Positions 20,764 through 31,250 of a DNA stretch of 64,000 nt are shown here, in pieces. The notes under the pieces are model-generated. The model did not search any database, was not told the origin of the DNA, and worked only from the letters and a program-made list of their open reading frames with translations. The translations under genes and the position numbers were made by a program. This stretch comes from Vagococcus luciliae (lineage in GTDB: Bacteria > Bacillota > Bacilli > Lactobacillales > Vagococcaceae), in NCBI RefSeq assembly GCF_024637875.1, contig NZ_CP102451.1, positions 1,491,001 through 1,555,000 of the forward strand. Direction: 5' to 3'. Position 1 is the stretch's first letter, and each line of letters opens with the position of its first letter.

Positions 20764-22863
20764 TTAATCTTCAATATTTGTTTGTAGAAAGGATGTTTCA
20801 CTGTAATTAATTCCTTGGCGTAGTTGATTTGCCATAGTATTAGAAATTCGCCCTTGTTCAAGAAGCTTTTGAATCATACCTCTTTCTTCATCAAGAGCCC
20901 TTAAAAAATAATCTCTGTATATCTTTTGATAAGATGCTTCTTGAATAAGATGATAATGCTGAATACGATGTATCTTACTTGTATATTCCATCATAAGTTG
21001 GTTTAAAATATTATACTTTACTGTAAAATATTTATCTACTCTATCTAAGTTATTTTGACAATCATTTAACATATCCAAAGTTGCTTCAGAACTTTTAACT
21101 TCTAATAAGGTAATTTTTTTAATATTATCTAATTGAGATTTTTCAGGTTGTCGTTTTAAAAAAGTTTGATATACAAGTCTTTTGATTTTTTTCTGAGCTT
21201 TATATAAAGAGCGTTGTACGATGATTTTAACATTACTTGAATGGGCATGTCGTTTGTATTCAAGCATTTTTAAATAGTTTTGTTCAATTTTTTTAGGTAA
21301 TGCTAATTGAGGTAATATCTCCATTACTTTATTTGTTTCAAAATCTGCTGCTTGGCATCTATAATCTGATTCTAATTCATAATAAACAGTGTTAGATGTG
21401 TGATTATCATCTAAGTATAAGAAACGTAATTGCTTATCAAAATCTTGTAAAATATCGTTAATAATTAATTGATTTTCATTATTTAGCTCTTGTTGTAAGG
21501 ATTGAATGGCTCGCTTAGTCATCAATTTTCTAGCTTCTATTTCAGGTAGTTGAGATGAATTATTTGAGTCATCAATAGGTTCTTGTGTTCCTTCATCCCC
21601 GGATAAGATCAATCGCTTTTTCTGTTTTGTGAAAATAGGCAATGTAATCACAGCAACTAGTAAACTTGCTAAAATAACGCCACTAGCTAAAAAGATAATC
21701 AGATATCGTTCTTGGAATACAGCACCATCTGGCAAAAAGAATGGAATAGATAAAACCATCGCCATAGTGACAGCTCCTCTCACACCAGTTAATCCCGTTA
21801 AAATAGCAACAGAGAATTTGGGTTTAAGTTGGATATCATCTTTTACTTTAAAGTAATTATACCACATGTAAGCATACGTCCATAATGTTCTTATTATCAT
21901 CAGTATGAGCCACACGATTATAACATATAGGATTAATAAAGCATTATTAATAGTAGGATTAATAATGGCTCCACGCATAGCATAGGGAAGAGTTGTGCCT
22001 AATACAACAAAAACAATACCATTTAGCAAGTAAATAATAATGTCCCATAATTTATTGGTTACAATTTTTATTTCAGAAAATTGTCCTCTAAATAATGGCT
22101 CTTGCTGAATTGCCATAACACCTGAAACGACTACTGCAATAACTCCTGATGCCTGAACAATTTCTGCCATAATAAAAATAACAAAAGGCGTCATTACTTG
22201 AAGAGACGAATGTAAAATAACATCTTGAATGCCCTGTCTTAACAAACTTCTTTGAATCAAATAAATTAATCGACTGATGATATAGCCAATCAGTATACCA
22301 ATTAAAGTCATATAAATAAAGTCACCAGTGGCTTGTCTTAATGAGAAAGAGCCAGTTAGAAAAGCCGCCAGTGCATATTTAAATGCAATTAATCCGCTTG
22401 CATCATTAATCAAACTCTCCCCACTGATTAAAGTTAAAATTCGTTTAGGAAGTTTTACTTGTTCAGCAATACCTTGAACTGCTACTGGATCGGTTGGGGA
22501 TAAGACTGCTGCCAAAGCAAAGGCTAATGACAAGCTTACTTGTGGGATAAATAAATTAATTAATAATCCTCCCGCAATTGTAGTAAGGAAGACGAGTAAA
22601 ATAGCATTAGCAAAAATCGGAGTTCGTAGTTCCCATAATTCTTTCTTGGGAAAATGCTTGGCATCGTTGTATAAAAGTGGTGCAACAAATAATAACATAA
22701 ACCAATCAGTTTGTAATTCTATATCTAAATGTAAAAATAACGCGGCAATAACACCAACAGCTATTTCGATTAATGCAGTAGGAATTGCCACAAGATAGTG
22801 ACTGATAATATTAGATAGAATAACGAGTATAATAAGTAAAATAGTGGCTTCTAATACTGCCAT
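20764..22863 (-). CDS. Na+/H+ antiporter, CPA1 (NhaP/NHE) family
   Basis: Membrane antiporter that expels Na+ (or K+) in exchange for protons, for pH and salt homeostasis. The 699-residue protein has about 12 membrane helices in its first 420 residues and a long cytoplasmic C-terminal tail of about 270, rich in charged helices. Family motifs are LSPTDPVAVQGI and SGESLINDASGLIAF, with the ion-binding Asp of the ND pair. ATG at 22863 follows GGAGGTGAACCT; an upstream Met at 22965 has no such site and lies beyond the likely promoter. Ion specificity cannot be read from sequence. Confidence 0.9.
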   Translation of the reverse strand: MAVLEATILLIILVILSNIISHYLVAIPTALIEIAVGVIAALFLHLDIELQTDWFMLLFVAPLLYNDAKHFPKKELWELRTPIFANAILLVFLTTIAGGLLINLFIPQVSLSLAFALAAVLSPTDPVAVQGIAEQVKLPKRILTLISGESLINDASGLIAFKYALAAFLTGSFSLRQATGDFIYMTLIGILIGYIISRLIYLIQRSLLRQGIQDVILHSSLQVMTPFVIFIMAEIVQASGVIAVVVSGVMAIQQEPLFRGQFSEIKIVTNKLWDIIIYLLNGIVFVVLGTTLPYAMRGAIINPTINNALLILYVIIVWLILMIIRTLWTYAYMWYNYFKVKDDIQLKPKFSVAILTGLTGVRGAVTMAMVLSIPFFLPDGAVFQERYLIIFLASGVILASLLVAVITLPIFTKQKKRLILSGDEGTQEPIDDSNNSSQLPEIEARKLMTKRAIQSLQQELNNENQLIINDILQDFDKQLRFLYLDDNHTSNTVYYELESDYRCQAADFETNKVMEILPQLALPKKIEQNYLKMLEYKRHAHSSNVKIIVQRSLYKAQKKIKRLVYQTFLKRQPEKSQLDNIKKITLLEVKSSEATLDMLNDCQNNLDRVDKYFTVKYNILNQLMMEYTSKIHRIQHYHLIQEASYQKIYRDYFLRALDEERGMIQKLLEQGRISNTMANQLRQGINYSETSFLQTNIED

Positions 22864-22980
22864 AGGTTCACCTCCGTTTTTTTGTATATAATAAGTATAG
22901 CAAAAAACTGTATGAATAATAGCCTTTTCTAATAAAACAGTGTTAAAATTATTATGTGTTAACAATCTTGAGATATTGTT

Positions 22981-23016
22981 CGTTTAAATATAAACGTTAA
23001 CATGTTATTCTATAAT
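22981..23016 (+). promoter_or_regulatory. Promoter with palindrome upstream of the BceAB-like genes
   Basis: A perfect -10 TATAAT (23011-23016) has no good -35. Where it should be lies the palindrome CGTTTA-AATA-TAAACG (22981-22996), suggesting an activator-dependent promoter. No response-regulator gene is present nearby. Confidence 0.5.
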
Positions 23017-23049
23017 TAGGGGATTATGAGAACGAAAGTAGGTAAAAAG

Positions 23050-23802
23050 ATGTTAGAAATAAATAACGTAACAAAAACGTTTGGTACAGGAGATTCATTA
23101 TTTCAAGCACTAAAGGGAGTGAGCCTCAGTGTAAAAGAGGGTGAATTTGTTGGTATTATGGGCCCTTCTGGAAGTGGTAAATCAACTCTTCTAAATCTAA
23201 TTGGTACAATAGATCATCCTTCATCAGGAACCGTAACAATTGATGGTGAACGAGCATCAAATTTAAATCAAGAGGATTTAGCAAAATTTAGACGAAATCA
23301 ATTAGGATTTGTATTTCAAGGATTTAACTTGATGCCTACCTTAACTGTAGCAGAAAATATTGTATTACCATTAACACTAGATGGTGAAAAAGTTAGTGTC
23401 ATGACAAAAAAATTAAACGATATTTCTGAAGTATTAGGTATTGAATCATTGTTAAATAAACGAATTAGTAATATTTCTGGTGGGCAAGCACAACGTGTTG
23501 CTATTGCACGTTCAATGATTCATGAACCAAAGTTATTATTGGCAGATGAACCAACTGGAAATTTAGACACGAAATCATCAAAAGACGTTATGAGATTATT
23601 ATCAGAGTTAAATACTAGCCTTAATTCCACCATTTTAATGGTGACACATGATGCTTTTGCTGCAAGTTATTGTCAGCGTATTGTTTTTATTAAAGATGGT
23701 GAATTAAGTGATGAAATTATTCGACATAGTTCTCAAAGTGAGTTTTATGATGATATTCTATTTAGTTTGAAGCAGTTGGAAGGTGAAGCAGATGACTTTT
23801 AA
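23050..23802 (+). CDS. ABC transporter ATPase, BceA-like (peptide antibiotic resistance)
   Basis: ATPase of 250 residues in the MacB/LolD/BceA class: Walker A GPSGSGKST, Q-loop VFQGFNL, signature ISGGQAQ, Walker B LLLADEPTGNLD and H-loop VTHD. ATG at 23050 starts MLEINNVTKTFG as in BceA proteins. The ATG at 23026 is unlikely because the -10 (23011-23016) places the transcript start at about 23023. The gene overlaps the permease gene by 11 bases. BceAB modules detoxify bacitracin-like or lantibiotic peptides and signal to a BceRS two-component system, which is absent here. Confidence 0.87.
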   Translation: MLEINNVTKTFGTGDSLFQALKGVSLSVKEGEFVGIMGPSGSGKSTLLNLIGTIDHPSSGTVTIDGERASNLNQEDLAKFRRNQLGFVFQGFNLMPTLTVAENIVLPLTLDGEKVSVMTKKLNDISEVLGIESLLNKRISNISGGQAQRVAIARSMIHEPKLLLADEPTGNLDTKSSKDVMRLLSELNTSLNSTILMVTHDAFAASYCQRIVFIKDGELSDEIIRHSSQSEFYDDILFSLKQLEGEADDF

Positions 23803-25666
23803 GGAATTTATTTATAAAAATACTATTCGAAATAAACCATCATATCTGGCCTATTTTTTAAGCACGTTAACAACTGTCATGACGTTTTTTACTTTTTTAA
23901 CTTTCTCCAATCATCCATCTCTTAGTGAATCGTCTATGAATCAGTTTGTTATAGTTGGCATGAATCTATCATCAAGTATTATTTATATTTTTTCATTTTT
24001 TTATGTATTATATTCTATGGATATCTTTCTCCAATCACGTAAGAAAGAATTTGGTTTGTTGTTGATTCAAGGTATGTCTCCAAAACAGTTAAGAAAGATG
24101 ATTTTTCAAGAAAATACTATAGTGGGATTTTTTGCCACAGTTATTGGTATTCTAGCTGGCTTAGTATTTTCACAAGCACTATTATTTTTGAGTAAAAAGA
24201 TATTAACGATTCAATTAGCTTTTTATTTTCCATTAAATTCAATTGTGATTACATTTGTCGCGTTTACTATTTTATTCTTTTTGATTTCTTTATTTATTCA
24301 ATTTAAGATTCCTAAAATGGACGTTCAAGAATTGATTAAAAGTGAAGATTTAGGAAAAGGGGAAGTCAAATCATCTAAAGTAAAATCGATTTTTGCCTTA
24401 TTATTTATTGGAGTTGGGTATGCGATTGCTTTGTACGCTCAGGGTATGCAGGTTTTTGTGGCTATGATACCCGTTGTATTGATGGTAATTATTGGTACTT
24501 ACTTTTTATTTAATCAGTTAAGTATTCTCGCTGTCACACAATTGCAAAAAAATAAACAACGGTTTTGGAAAAAAACGAATATGCTAGTCTATTCAGATTT
24601 GGGCTTTCGGATGAAAGATAATGCACGGTCCTTTTTTTTGGTAGCAATCATCACAACTGTTGTGTTCGCTGCTATTGGCTCTTTAGCAGGGTTAAAAGAA
24701 ATGACAGTTGCTTCTGTCAATGCGATGACTTATGACTTTTATTTATCAGACTTTGATGGTAATCAAGAAAGATTGGTTAATAATTTAGAGGCAGTTCAAA
24801 GTGAAATGGATAATCAAGACTTAAATATGACAGAACTTCGTATGAAAGTGGTCTATGTTCCAGAATCTAAATATCAAAATGGGTATAGAGTCATTAGTAC
24901 AAATGGGTATAATAACATTGCAAAATATACTAAAAATAAAAAAATATTGGATACTAATCAGTCTTATCGATTAAATATTGATAGTAACCTATTATCAGGG
25001 CAACCTCAAACAAGCTACTTAAAAGAGTTGCCATTACCTGATGGGACAAGCGTACCTGTGAATAATTTTGAGGTGGAAAAAGTGGTTCTGCCTGGTTTTC
25101 AAAATGTATATGTAGTACCTAAAACAGTTTATAGTCAATTTGCTAAAAAATATGGGATTCAACAAGAAATTGGATGGATGGGTAATCCGAAAGATCACGC
25201 TCAACAGTTAAAGGTTGCGACACACTTAAAAGAAGTTGAAGGTCTTCAAAGTAAGCCATTAATTATTGAATCCATTACAGAAACTTATACACCTGTATTA
25301 TTTGTTGGTTTTTTTATTGGTGCTATTTTCTTTGTGTCTGCTGGTAGTTTTTTATATTTTAGGTTATATAGTGATATGGCAGTAGATATTCAAAAATTTA
25401 AAATAGTTTATAAATTAGGACTTAGTCGCAAAGAAATCAAGAAGACTGTTTATAGACAAGTTGGTATTTTATTTTTTACTCCAATTATAGTATCTTCTGT
25501 TCATGGATTAGTAGCGTTAAAAGCAATGTATGCTTTATTTAATCAAAGATTACAAATGATGGCATTTATGATTATAGGTTTATTTTTAGTTATACAAATT
25601 ATTTATTATTTAATCGCAAGTCATTTTTATTTTAGAAAATTATATCAAGAGGTCACTGCAGAATAG
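23792..25666 (+). CDS. ABC transporter permease, BceB/VraG-like (FtsX domains)
   Basis: Permease of 624 residues with the Bce architecture of about ten membrane helices and a large extracytoplasmic domain (about 310-510) between helices 7 and 8, which in BceB binds the antibiotic-lipid complex. The N-terminus MTFKEFIYKNTIRNK is typical for the family. The ATG at 23792 follows GGAAGGTGA within the ATPase gene end. The antibiotic recognised is unknown. A bidirectional terminator overlaps its stop codon. Confidence 0.87.
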   Translation: MTFKEFIYKNTIRNKPSYLAYFLSTLTTVMTFFTFLTFSNHPSLSESSMNQFVIVGMNLSSSIIYIFSFFYVLYSMDIFLQSRKKEFGLLLIQGMSPKQLRKMIFQENTIVGFFATVIGILAGLVFSQALLFLSKKILTIQLAFYFPLNSIVITFVAFTILFFLISLFIQFKIPKMDVQELIKSEDLGKGEVKSSKVKSIFALLFIGVGYAIALYAQGMQVFVAMIPVVLMVIIGTYFLFNQLSILAVTQLQKNKQRFWKKTNMLVYSDLGFRMKDNARSFFLVAIITTVVFAAIGSLAGLKEMTVASVNAMTYDFYLSDFDGNQERLVNNLEAVQSEMDNQDLNMTELRMKVVYVPESKYQNGYRVISTNGYNNIAKYTKNKKILDTNQSYRLNIDSNLLSGQPQTSYLKELPLPDGTSVPVNNFEVEKVVLPGFQNVYVVPKTVYSQFAKKYGIQQEIGWMGNPKDHAQQLKVATHLKEVEGLQSKPLIIESITETYTPVLFVGFFIGAIFFVSAGSFLYFRLYSDMAVDIQKFKIVYKLGLSRKEIKKTVYRQVGILFFTPIIVSSVHGLVALKAMYALFNQRLQMMAFMIIGLFLVIQIIYYLIASHFYFRKLYQEVTAE

Positions 25667-25700
25667 AAAAAAGCAACCACTTATCATGGTTGCTTTTTTC
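25666..25700. terminator. Bidirectional intrinsic terminator
   Basis: Stem GAAAAAAGCAACCA / TGGTTGCTTTTTTC between the converging permease and proC genes. It touches both stop codons. Confidence 0.9.
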
Positions 25701-26485
25701 TATTTGTAACTTTGCATGATTGTATCAATACCAGAGATGGTAGCATACCTGAATCCTTCTTTTTCTAAAGCAGCGATACCTTTAATAGTTGTACCACCAG
25801 GAGAGGTTACACCATCTTTTAATTCACCAGGGTGTTTGTTAGAGTCTAGTAATAAATTAGCTGATCCACTTACCATCTTGGCAGCAACAGTATAAGCTAA
25901 TTTTCTGTCCATACCATGTAATACTGCCGCATCTCCTAGAGCTTCCATAAAGACGTCAACAAATGCTGGTCCGCATCCTGCCAATGTACCAAAAATATCA
26001 ATCTTATCTTCAGAAATTTCTTCTACGATTCCTAAAAGGCTTAAACAATCATGGATTGCGATTTTATCAAGATTACTTATTGACTGTGAGTAAACAATAC
26101 CAGTAATACCTTGATTGATTTGTACAGGTGTATTGGGGATAGCTTGAGCGATAGGGTAAGATCCACCTAAAGCTTCCTGCATTAAGGAAATAGGGACACC
26201 AGCTGATACTGAAATAATAGGAAGGTCTTTGTTTAAATGATTTTTTAAATCGTTTATGACTGGAAGAATAATAGGTGTTTTAACGGCTAAAAAAATCATA
26301 TCCACTTGGTTGAAATCTTCTAAATTATCAGTTATGTTAAAAGGAATATTTTGTTTTAGTTTTTTTGCTGTGTCACCTTTTCCTCCTTTTACAAGAATGT
26401 CTGTTGGAGAAATACTATTTGAGCGAACCCACCCTTTAATCATTGCTCCTCCCATATGGCCAGCGCCAAATATACCAATCTTCAT
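25700..26485 (-). CDS. proC: Pyrroline-5-carboxylate reductase
   Basis: Last step of proline synthesis: NAD(P)H reduction of pyrroline-5-carboxylate. The N-terminal Rossmann motif is KIGIFGAGHMGGAM (2-15), followed by FLAVKT, the ISVSAGV stretch, the IPNTP motif and the C-terminal SPGGTT signature with a helical dimerisation domain. Length 261 is normal. No proA or proB gene is nearby, so ornithine-derived or unlinked proline synthesis must supply the substrate. It is monocistronic on the minus strand. Confidence 0.94.
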   Translation of the reverse strand: MKIGIFGAGHMGGAMIKGWVRSNSISPTDILVKGGKGDTAKKLKQNIPFNITDNLEDFNQVDMIFLAVKTPIILPVINDLKNHLNKDLPIISVSAGVPISLMQEALGGSYPIAQAIPNTPVQINQGITGIVYSQSISNLDKIAIHDCLSLLGIVEEISEDKIDIFGTLAGCGPAFVDVFMEALGDAAVLHGMDRKLAYTVAAKMVSGSANLLLDSNKHPGELKDGVTSPGGTTIKGIAALEKEGFRYATISGIDTIMQSYK

Positions 26486-26618
26486 ATATTATCCCATCTT
26501 TCTTTTAAATAGTTAACGAATTTAGTATAGAACGTCAAATTATTTATGGCAACTAATTTTATACTATATCACTTTATGATATACTAGTAAAATAAGCAAA
26601 AGCAAAGGAGTAGGTTGA

Positions 26619-27371
26619 ATGGAGTTAGTCATACAAGATGTTGTGAAAACATTTGATGATAAAGTGATTTTAGATGAAGCGAGTTTTCAATTTGAAAAAG
26701 GTAAAATATACGGTTTATTAGGTCGAAATGGCGCGGGAAAAACCACGCTTTTTAATTGTATTTCAAAAGATTTATCAATTGACTCAGGGACAATTCAGTT
26801 GGAAGAGGACATGGAAACACATGATTTTTCTGATCTTGATGTCGGACTAGTTCATGCTACCCCAACCCTACCAGATTTTATGACAGGTTATGAATTCATC
26901 AAGTTTTTTATTGATATGAATAAAGAAAAAATGCCCAACGTCCGCACACCAGATGAGTATTTAGCAAAAGTTGGGATAAAAAAAGAGGATCGCCATCGGT
27001 TATTGAAAGACTACTCGCATGGGATGAAAAATAAAGTTCAAATGATTGCGACGATGATGGTGCAACCACCTGTCTTATTACTGGATGAACCATTAACGAG
27101 TTTTGATGTGGTCGCAGCACATGAAATGAAAGAATTGATTTTATCAATAAAAAAAGATTCCGTTGTGATATTTTCCACTCATATTTTACAGTTAGCACAA
27201 GATTTATGTGATGAGATTGTAGTGCTTCATAAAGGCAAATTAACAGGGTTTGATCCAACTAAAATTCATACTAATAGTTTTGAAGCAGATATTGTTGCCA
27301 TGTTATCTGATGAAGAGGGTAAATCTCAAGATGCAGTGGTTGAAGTGATAGGTGAGTCAGATGATGAGTGA
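26619..27371 (+). CDS. ABC transporter ATPase of unknown substrate
   Basis: ATPase of 250 residues with Walker A GRNGAGKTT (35-43), Walker B LLLDEPLTSFD and an H-loop (FSTH). The signature is YSHGMKNK, close to the YSxGM form used by ABC-2 type exporters. An acidic C-terminal tail follows. The stop overlaps the start of the following membrane protein by 11 bases, so the two form one transporter. It resembles exporter ATPases in the EcsA/YxlF style; I cannot name the substrate. Confidence 0.85.
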   Translation: MELVIQDVVKTFDDKVILDEASFQFEKGKIYGLLGRNGAGKTTLFNCISKDLSIDSGTIQLEEDMETHDFSDLDVGLVHATPTLPDFMTGYEFIKFFIDMNKEKMPNVRTPDEYLAKVGIKKEDRHRLLKDYSHGMKNKVQMIATMMVQPPVLLLDEPLTSFDVVAAHEMKELILSIKKDSVVIFSTHILQLAQDLCDEIVVLHKGKLTGFDPTKIHTNSFEADIVAMLSDEEGKSQDAVVEVIGESDDE

Positions 27372-28992
27372 TGTTAGATTAACCCTCACAGAATATGTGT
27401 CATTACAGTTATTTAAAGGGACTATCTTTATTAATGGTTTGGTTTATTTTATTGGTAGAATTCCTTTCATTGGTAAAATCGTCCCAGTTGGAATGGTCTA
27501 CGCAGATTATCCATTGAAAAAAGTATTCACCTATATTAAATTTGCTATATCACTAGCAATCAAAGTTGTGATAGGGATCATTCCGTTTGTCGTTAGTTCT
27601 TTTTTAGCGACTATTGTGTTTGACAAGCAATCATTAACAAGTTTTGATATTTGGCTAGTTGTCTTTGCTTTTTATTTGCCAATATTTGGCTCATTATTTA
27701 GTGTTCCTGATAAAAAAGATGTGTTGTTTATCACTAATTTTCGGATTAATAAATCCTCTCATTTGAAGCGAATGACTCTGTTGGAACTATGCTTTGATTT
27801 AATCGTCGTCACCATTGCGTTGATTGTTATGAGTCTGTTTAATAGCTTACCGGTTATTTTAACCACATTATTAGGGAATAGTGCTTATGTGTTTTTTAGT
27901 ATGATTTGGCTAAGAATAGATTTACCACTGACACTGCAAAAACATCCATGGATAAAAAAAGTTGCGATATTAATAGTGATGCTGGCGTTAGTTATTGGAT
28001 TTTGTTTCACCATGTTATCTTCTTTTATGAGTTTTTTATTTTCTAATCCATTGGTAATAATAGGACTTATTATTTTTAACTGTCTAGCTAGTTGGTTAGT
28101 AGTCAAGAATTATTTGTCTTATCCCCGTTATTCATTAGTAGCTGATAAAAAAGTTAAATCATCAATGTATGTATTTGAAGCAGATGATAAAGAGTTAAAA
28201 AACAAAACCACAAACTTTACCGAAGGCGTTGGCTTAACGAAAAAAATGAGTATAGAGGAGAACGTTACCTTTGACCATTTATCTGGTAATGCCTACTTAA
28301 ATACGTTATTTTTTAGTCGTTTTAAAAAAGGGCTCAGTCGAGGAATGTGGATTAAGGTTATTAGCATCAGCGTGCTAGGGCTCGCTTTAATGATAGCCAG
28401 TCTATTTTTTCCATTAATGTCTGGTGTGAGAGAATTAGAATCATTTATGTACCGACTTGTTCCTTCGCTTTTCTTCATTTTATATTTAACGTCAGTTGGT
28501 AAAAGTGTGGTACAAAGTTTATTTATGAATTGTGATATCTCCATGTTGACGTTTCCTTTTTATCGAACCAAAGAAGCCATTATAAGTGGATTTTTTGCTA
28601 GATTTAAGAAAATCCTCTTGTATAACAGTATGGTCAATGGTGTGTTATTATTTTGGTTAATCGTTTTTAATTTAGTCGTTGTCGGGCTTAACTCACTCTA
28701 TCTGATTGGACTTGTGTTATTTGTGATGATTAGTCTGACGTTACTTTTTTCGTTTCACGAATTATTTGTTTATTATATCCTTCAACCCTTTACAAGTGAT
28801 TTTCAAGTAATCAATCCCATTTATAAAGTAGTGAACGGTGTCTTTTACTTATTTGCCTACATGAATTTACAATTAAAAACAACAGGACTTTACTATGCAT
28901 TAGGCTTGTCTGTTGTGTCGTTATTGTATGTTGCTATTGGGCTAATTGTGATAAAAAAAGTCGCACCCAAAACGTTTAAACTAAAAAATTAA
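27361..28992 (+). CDS. ABC transporter membrane subunit of unknown substrate
   Basis: Highly hydrophobic protein of 543 residues with about 12 membrane helices in two clusters (about 15-265 and 335-540), separated by a soluble stretch of roughly 65 residues. ATG at 27361 or 27364 is spaced correctly from AGGTGAG; a GTG at 27352 lies within that site. No named permease family is obvious to me beyond the ABC-2 style. Its partner ATPase is directly upstream and overlapping. Confidence 0.8.
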   Translation: MMSDVRLTLTEYVSLQLFKGTIFINGLVYFIGRIPFIGKIVPVGMVYADYPLKKVFTYIKFAISLAIKVVIGIIPFVVSSFLATIVFDKQSLTSFDIWLVVFAFYLPIFGSLFSVPDKKDVLFITNFRINKSSHLKRMTLLELCFDLIVVTIALIVMSLFNSLPVILTTLLGNSAYVFFSMIWLRIDLPLTLQKHPWIKKVAILIVMLALVIGFCFTMLSSFMSFLFSNPLVIIGLIIFNCLASWLVVKNYLSYPRYSLVADKKVKSSMYVFEADDKELKNKTTNFTEGVGLTKKMSIEENVTFDHLSGNAYLNTLFFSRFKKGLSRGMWIKVISISVLGLALMIASLFFPLMSGVRELESFMYRLVPSLFFILYLTSVGKSVVQSLFMNCDISMLTFPFYRTKEAIISGFFARFKKILLYNSMVNGVLLFWLIVFNLVVVGLNSLYLIGLVLFVMISLTLLFSFHELFVYYILQPFTSDFQVINPIYKVVNGVFYLFAYMNLQLKTTGLYYALGLSVVSLLYVAIGLIVIKKVAPKTFKLKN

Positions 28993-29002
28993 TTGTTTGT
29001 AC

Positions 29003-29031
29003 TTGTTTTATATTTATAAAGGTGTTATAAA
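29003..29031 (+). promoter_or_regulatory. Promoter of the thrS transcript
   Basis: TTGTTT (29003-29008), a 17-base spacer and extended -10 TGTTATAAA (TATAAA at 29026-29031). Start is expected near 29038, just before the T-box leader. Confidence 0.65.
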
Positions 29032-29040
29032 TATAACTGT

Positions 29041-29283
29041 AGATAAATAAAAGATAATTGTTGAGAAAGACACCGATATGTGAGGGCTATCTGACAGGGA
29101 GGAAAACATAATTGAGAGTTTTCCAGATAAGTGCATGTGTTGACCACTTTCGAAAGTCAGGTTGAAACTTGACCGGTCGTACCGTTAACACGCTCGAGGA
29201 GACATAGGTTTATGTCTTAAATATTAGGTGGAACCACGATGATTCGTCCTAGTAGGTCAAATATGACTTACTAGGGCTTTTTT
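29041..29283 (+). ncRNA. T-box leader upstream of thrS
   Basis: The leader contains the conserved T-box TAGGTGGAACCACG (29225-29238) that pairs with the 3' end of uncharged tRNA. It is followed by a terminator hairpin CCTAGTAGGTCA (29248-29259) / TGACTTACTAGG (29264-29275) and a T-run. The T-box side can pair with the 5' terminator region to form the antiterminator. Upstream is a long structured stem I region. Uncharged tRNA(Thr) should relieve termination. I could not fix the specifier codon by eye, though an ACC triplet occurs in the expected region. Confidence 0.93.
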
Positions 29284-29312
29284 TATTTAAAAAATTAAAA
29301 GGAGACGATAGT

Positions 29313-31247
29313 ATGATTAAGATTACTTTTCCAGATGGCGCTGTCAAAGAATTTGAGAGTGGCTCATCAACATTAGATATTGCAAAAAGCATAAGCAATT
29401 CTTTAGCAAAAAAAGCCTTAGCAGGTAAATTAAATGGCGAGTTGATTGATTTAGACCGACCAATCGAAGTGGATGGGTCAATTGAAATCGTGACACCAGA
29501 CCATGAAGATGCGTTAGGAATTTTACGTCACTCAACAGCTCACTTAATGGCAAACGCGATGAAACGCTTGTATCCAAACATCCACTTTGGTGTAGGTCCA
29601 GCGATTGAAAATGGGTTTTACTATGACACTGATAATGGTGAAAATGTTATCTCTGAAGAAAACTTAGAAGCGATTGAAAAAGAGATGATGGCGATTGTAA
29701 AAGAAAATAACCCAATCGTTCGCAAAGAAATTTCTCGTGCCGATGCTTTAGAGTTGTTTAAAGAAGATCCATATAAAGTGGAATTAATTACTGACTTACC
29801 AGAAGACGAAGTGATTACTGTTTATGAGCAAGGTGACTTTGTTGACTTATGTCGTGGGGTGCATGTGCCATCTACAGGACGTATTCAAGTCTTCAAATTA
29901 TTATCTGTTGCTGGAGCGTACTGGAGAGGAAACTCTGATAACCATATGATGCAACGTGTTTACGGAACTGCATTTTTCGATAAAAAAGCATTAAAAGAAT
30001 ACATCAAAATGCGTGAAGAAGCGAAAGAACGTGACCATAGAAAACTTGGTAAAGAATTAGACTTATTTATGTTAAGTCCTGAAGTTGGTTCTGGTTTACC
30101 ATTCTGGTTACCAAAAGGTGCGACAATTCGTCGTACAATCGAACGCTATATCACTGATAAAGAAATTAGCTTAGGGTACCAACATGTTTACACACCAATT
30201 ATGGCAAATGTTGAATTTTACAAAACTTCTGGTCACTGGGATCATTACCATGAAGACATGTTCCCACCAATGGACATGGGAGATGGCGAAATGTTAGTAT
30301 TACGTCCAATGAACTGCCCACATCATATGATGGTTTATAAAAATGATGTTCATAGTTACCGTGAATTACCAATTCGTATTGCTGAACTTGGTATGATGCA
30401 CCGTTATGAAAAATCAGGTGCGTTATCAGGATTACAACGTGTGCGTGAAATGACATTAAATGATGGGCATACATTTGTTCGTCCAGATCAAATCAAAGAT
30501 GAATTCAAACGTACATTAGAATTAATGGTTGCCGTTTATGAAGATTTCAATATTACAGATTATCGTTTCCGTTTAAGTTACAGAGACCCAGAAAATACCG
30601 AAAAATACTTTGATGATGATGACATGTGGGAAAAAGCTCAAACAATGCTGAAAGAAGCCATTGATGAATTAGGCTTAGAATACTTTGAAGCAGAAGGTGA
30701 AGCAGCATTCTACGGACCTAAACTTGACGTGCAAGTAAAAACTGCCTTAGGTATGGAAGAAACATTGTCAACTATCCAGTTAGACTTCTTATTACCAGAA
30801 CGTTTTGACTTAACTTATGTTGGGCAAGATGGCGAAAATACTCACCGTCCAGTTGTCATCCATCGTGGTATCGTATCGACAATGGAACGTTTTGTGGCTT
30901 ACTTAACTGAAGTGTATAAAGGAGCCTTCCCAACTTGGTTAGCACCAGTTCAAGGAACAATCATTCCAGTTAACTTAGACTTACATAGTGATTATGCTTT
31001 TGAGATCAAAGAGCAATTAAATAGTTTAGGATTACGTTTTGAAGTGGACGATCGTAACGAAAAAATGGGTTACAAGATTCGTGAATCACAAACTCAAAAA
31101 ATTCCATATCAAATCGTTGTGGGAGATAAAGAGTTAGATAACGGTGAAGTCAATGTCCGTAAATACGGAAGCAAAGAAACTGAAACAGTGAAATTACCAT
31201 TATTTGTTGAATCAGTGGTTGCTGAAGTGAAAAACTACAGTAAATAA
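29313..31247 (+). CDS. thrS: Threonyl-tRNA synthetase
   Basis: Class II synthetase of 644 residues that charges tRNA(Thr). Domains in order: TGS (about 1-62), the editing N2 domain with [10 protein letters not shown] (near 72-81) and the catalytic domain with motif 2 and the zinc-binding Cys335 (RPMNCPHHM) plus downstream His residues. The anticodon-binding domain (about 540-644) begins near [10 protein letters not shown]. The ribosome site AAGGAGACGATAGT precedes ATG at 29313. It is controlled by the upstream T-box. Confidence 0.98.
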   Translation: MIKITFPDGAVKEFESGSSTLDIAKSISNSLAKKALAGKLNGELIDLDRPIEVDGSIEIVTPDHEDALGILRHSTAHLMANAMKRLYPNIHFGVGPAIENGFYYDTDNGENVISEENLEAIEKEMMAIVKENNPIVRKEISRADALELFKEDPYKVELITDLPEDEVITVYEQGDFVDLCRGVHVPSTGRIQVFKLLSVAGAYWRGNSDNHMMQRVYGTAFFDKKALKEYIKMREEAKERDHRKLGKELDLFMLSPEVGSGLPFWLPKGATIRRTIERYITDKEISLGYQHVYTPIMANVEFYKTSGHWDHYHEDMFPPMDMGDGEMLVLRPMNCPHHMMVYKNDVHSYRELPIRIAELGMMHRYEKSGALSGLQRVREMTLNDGHTFVRPDQIKDEFKRTLELMVAVYEDFNITDYRFRLSYRDPENTEKYFDDDDMWEKAQTMLKEAIDELGLEYFEAEGEAAFYGPKLDVQVKTALGMEETLSTIQLDFLLPERFDLTYVGQDGENTHRPVVIHRGIVSTMERFVAYLTEVYKGAFPTWLAPVQGTIIPVNLDLHSDYAFEIKEQLNSLGLRFEVDDRNEKMGYKIRESQTQKIPYQIVVGDKELDNGEVNVRKYGSKETETVKLPLFVESVVAEVKNYSK

Positions 31248-31250
31248 TAC

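Noticed and set aside
23026-23049. Upstream ATG as start of the BceA-like ATPase
   Set aside because: The promoter -10 at 23011-23016 puts the transcript start almost on this ATG, so no ribosome site would be transcribed.
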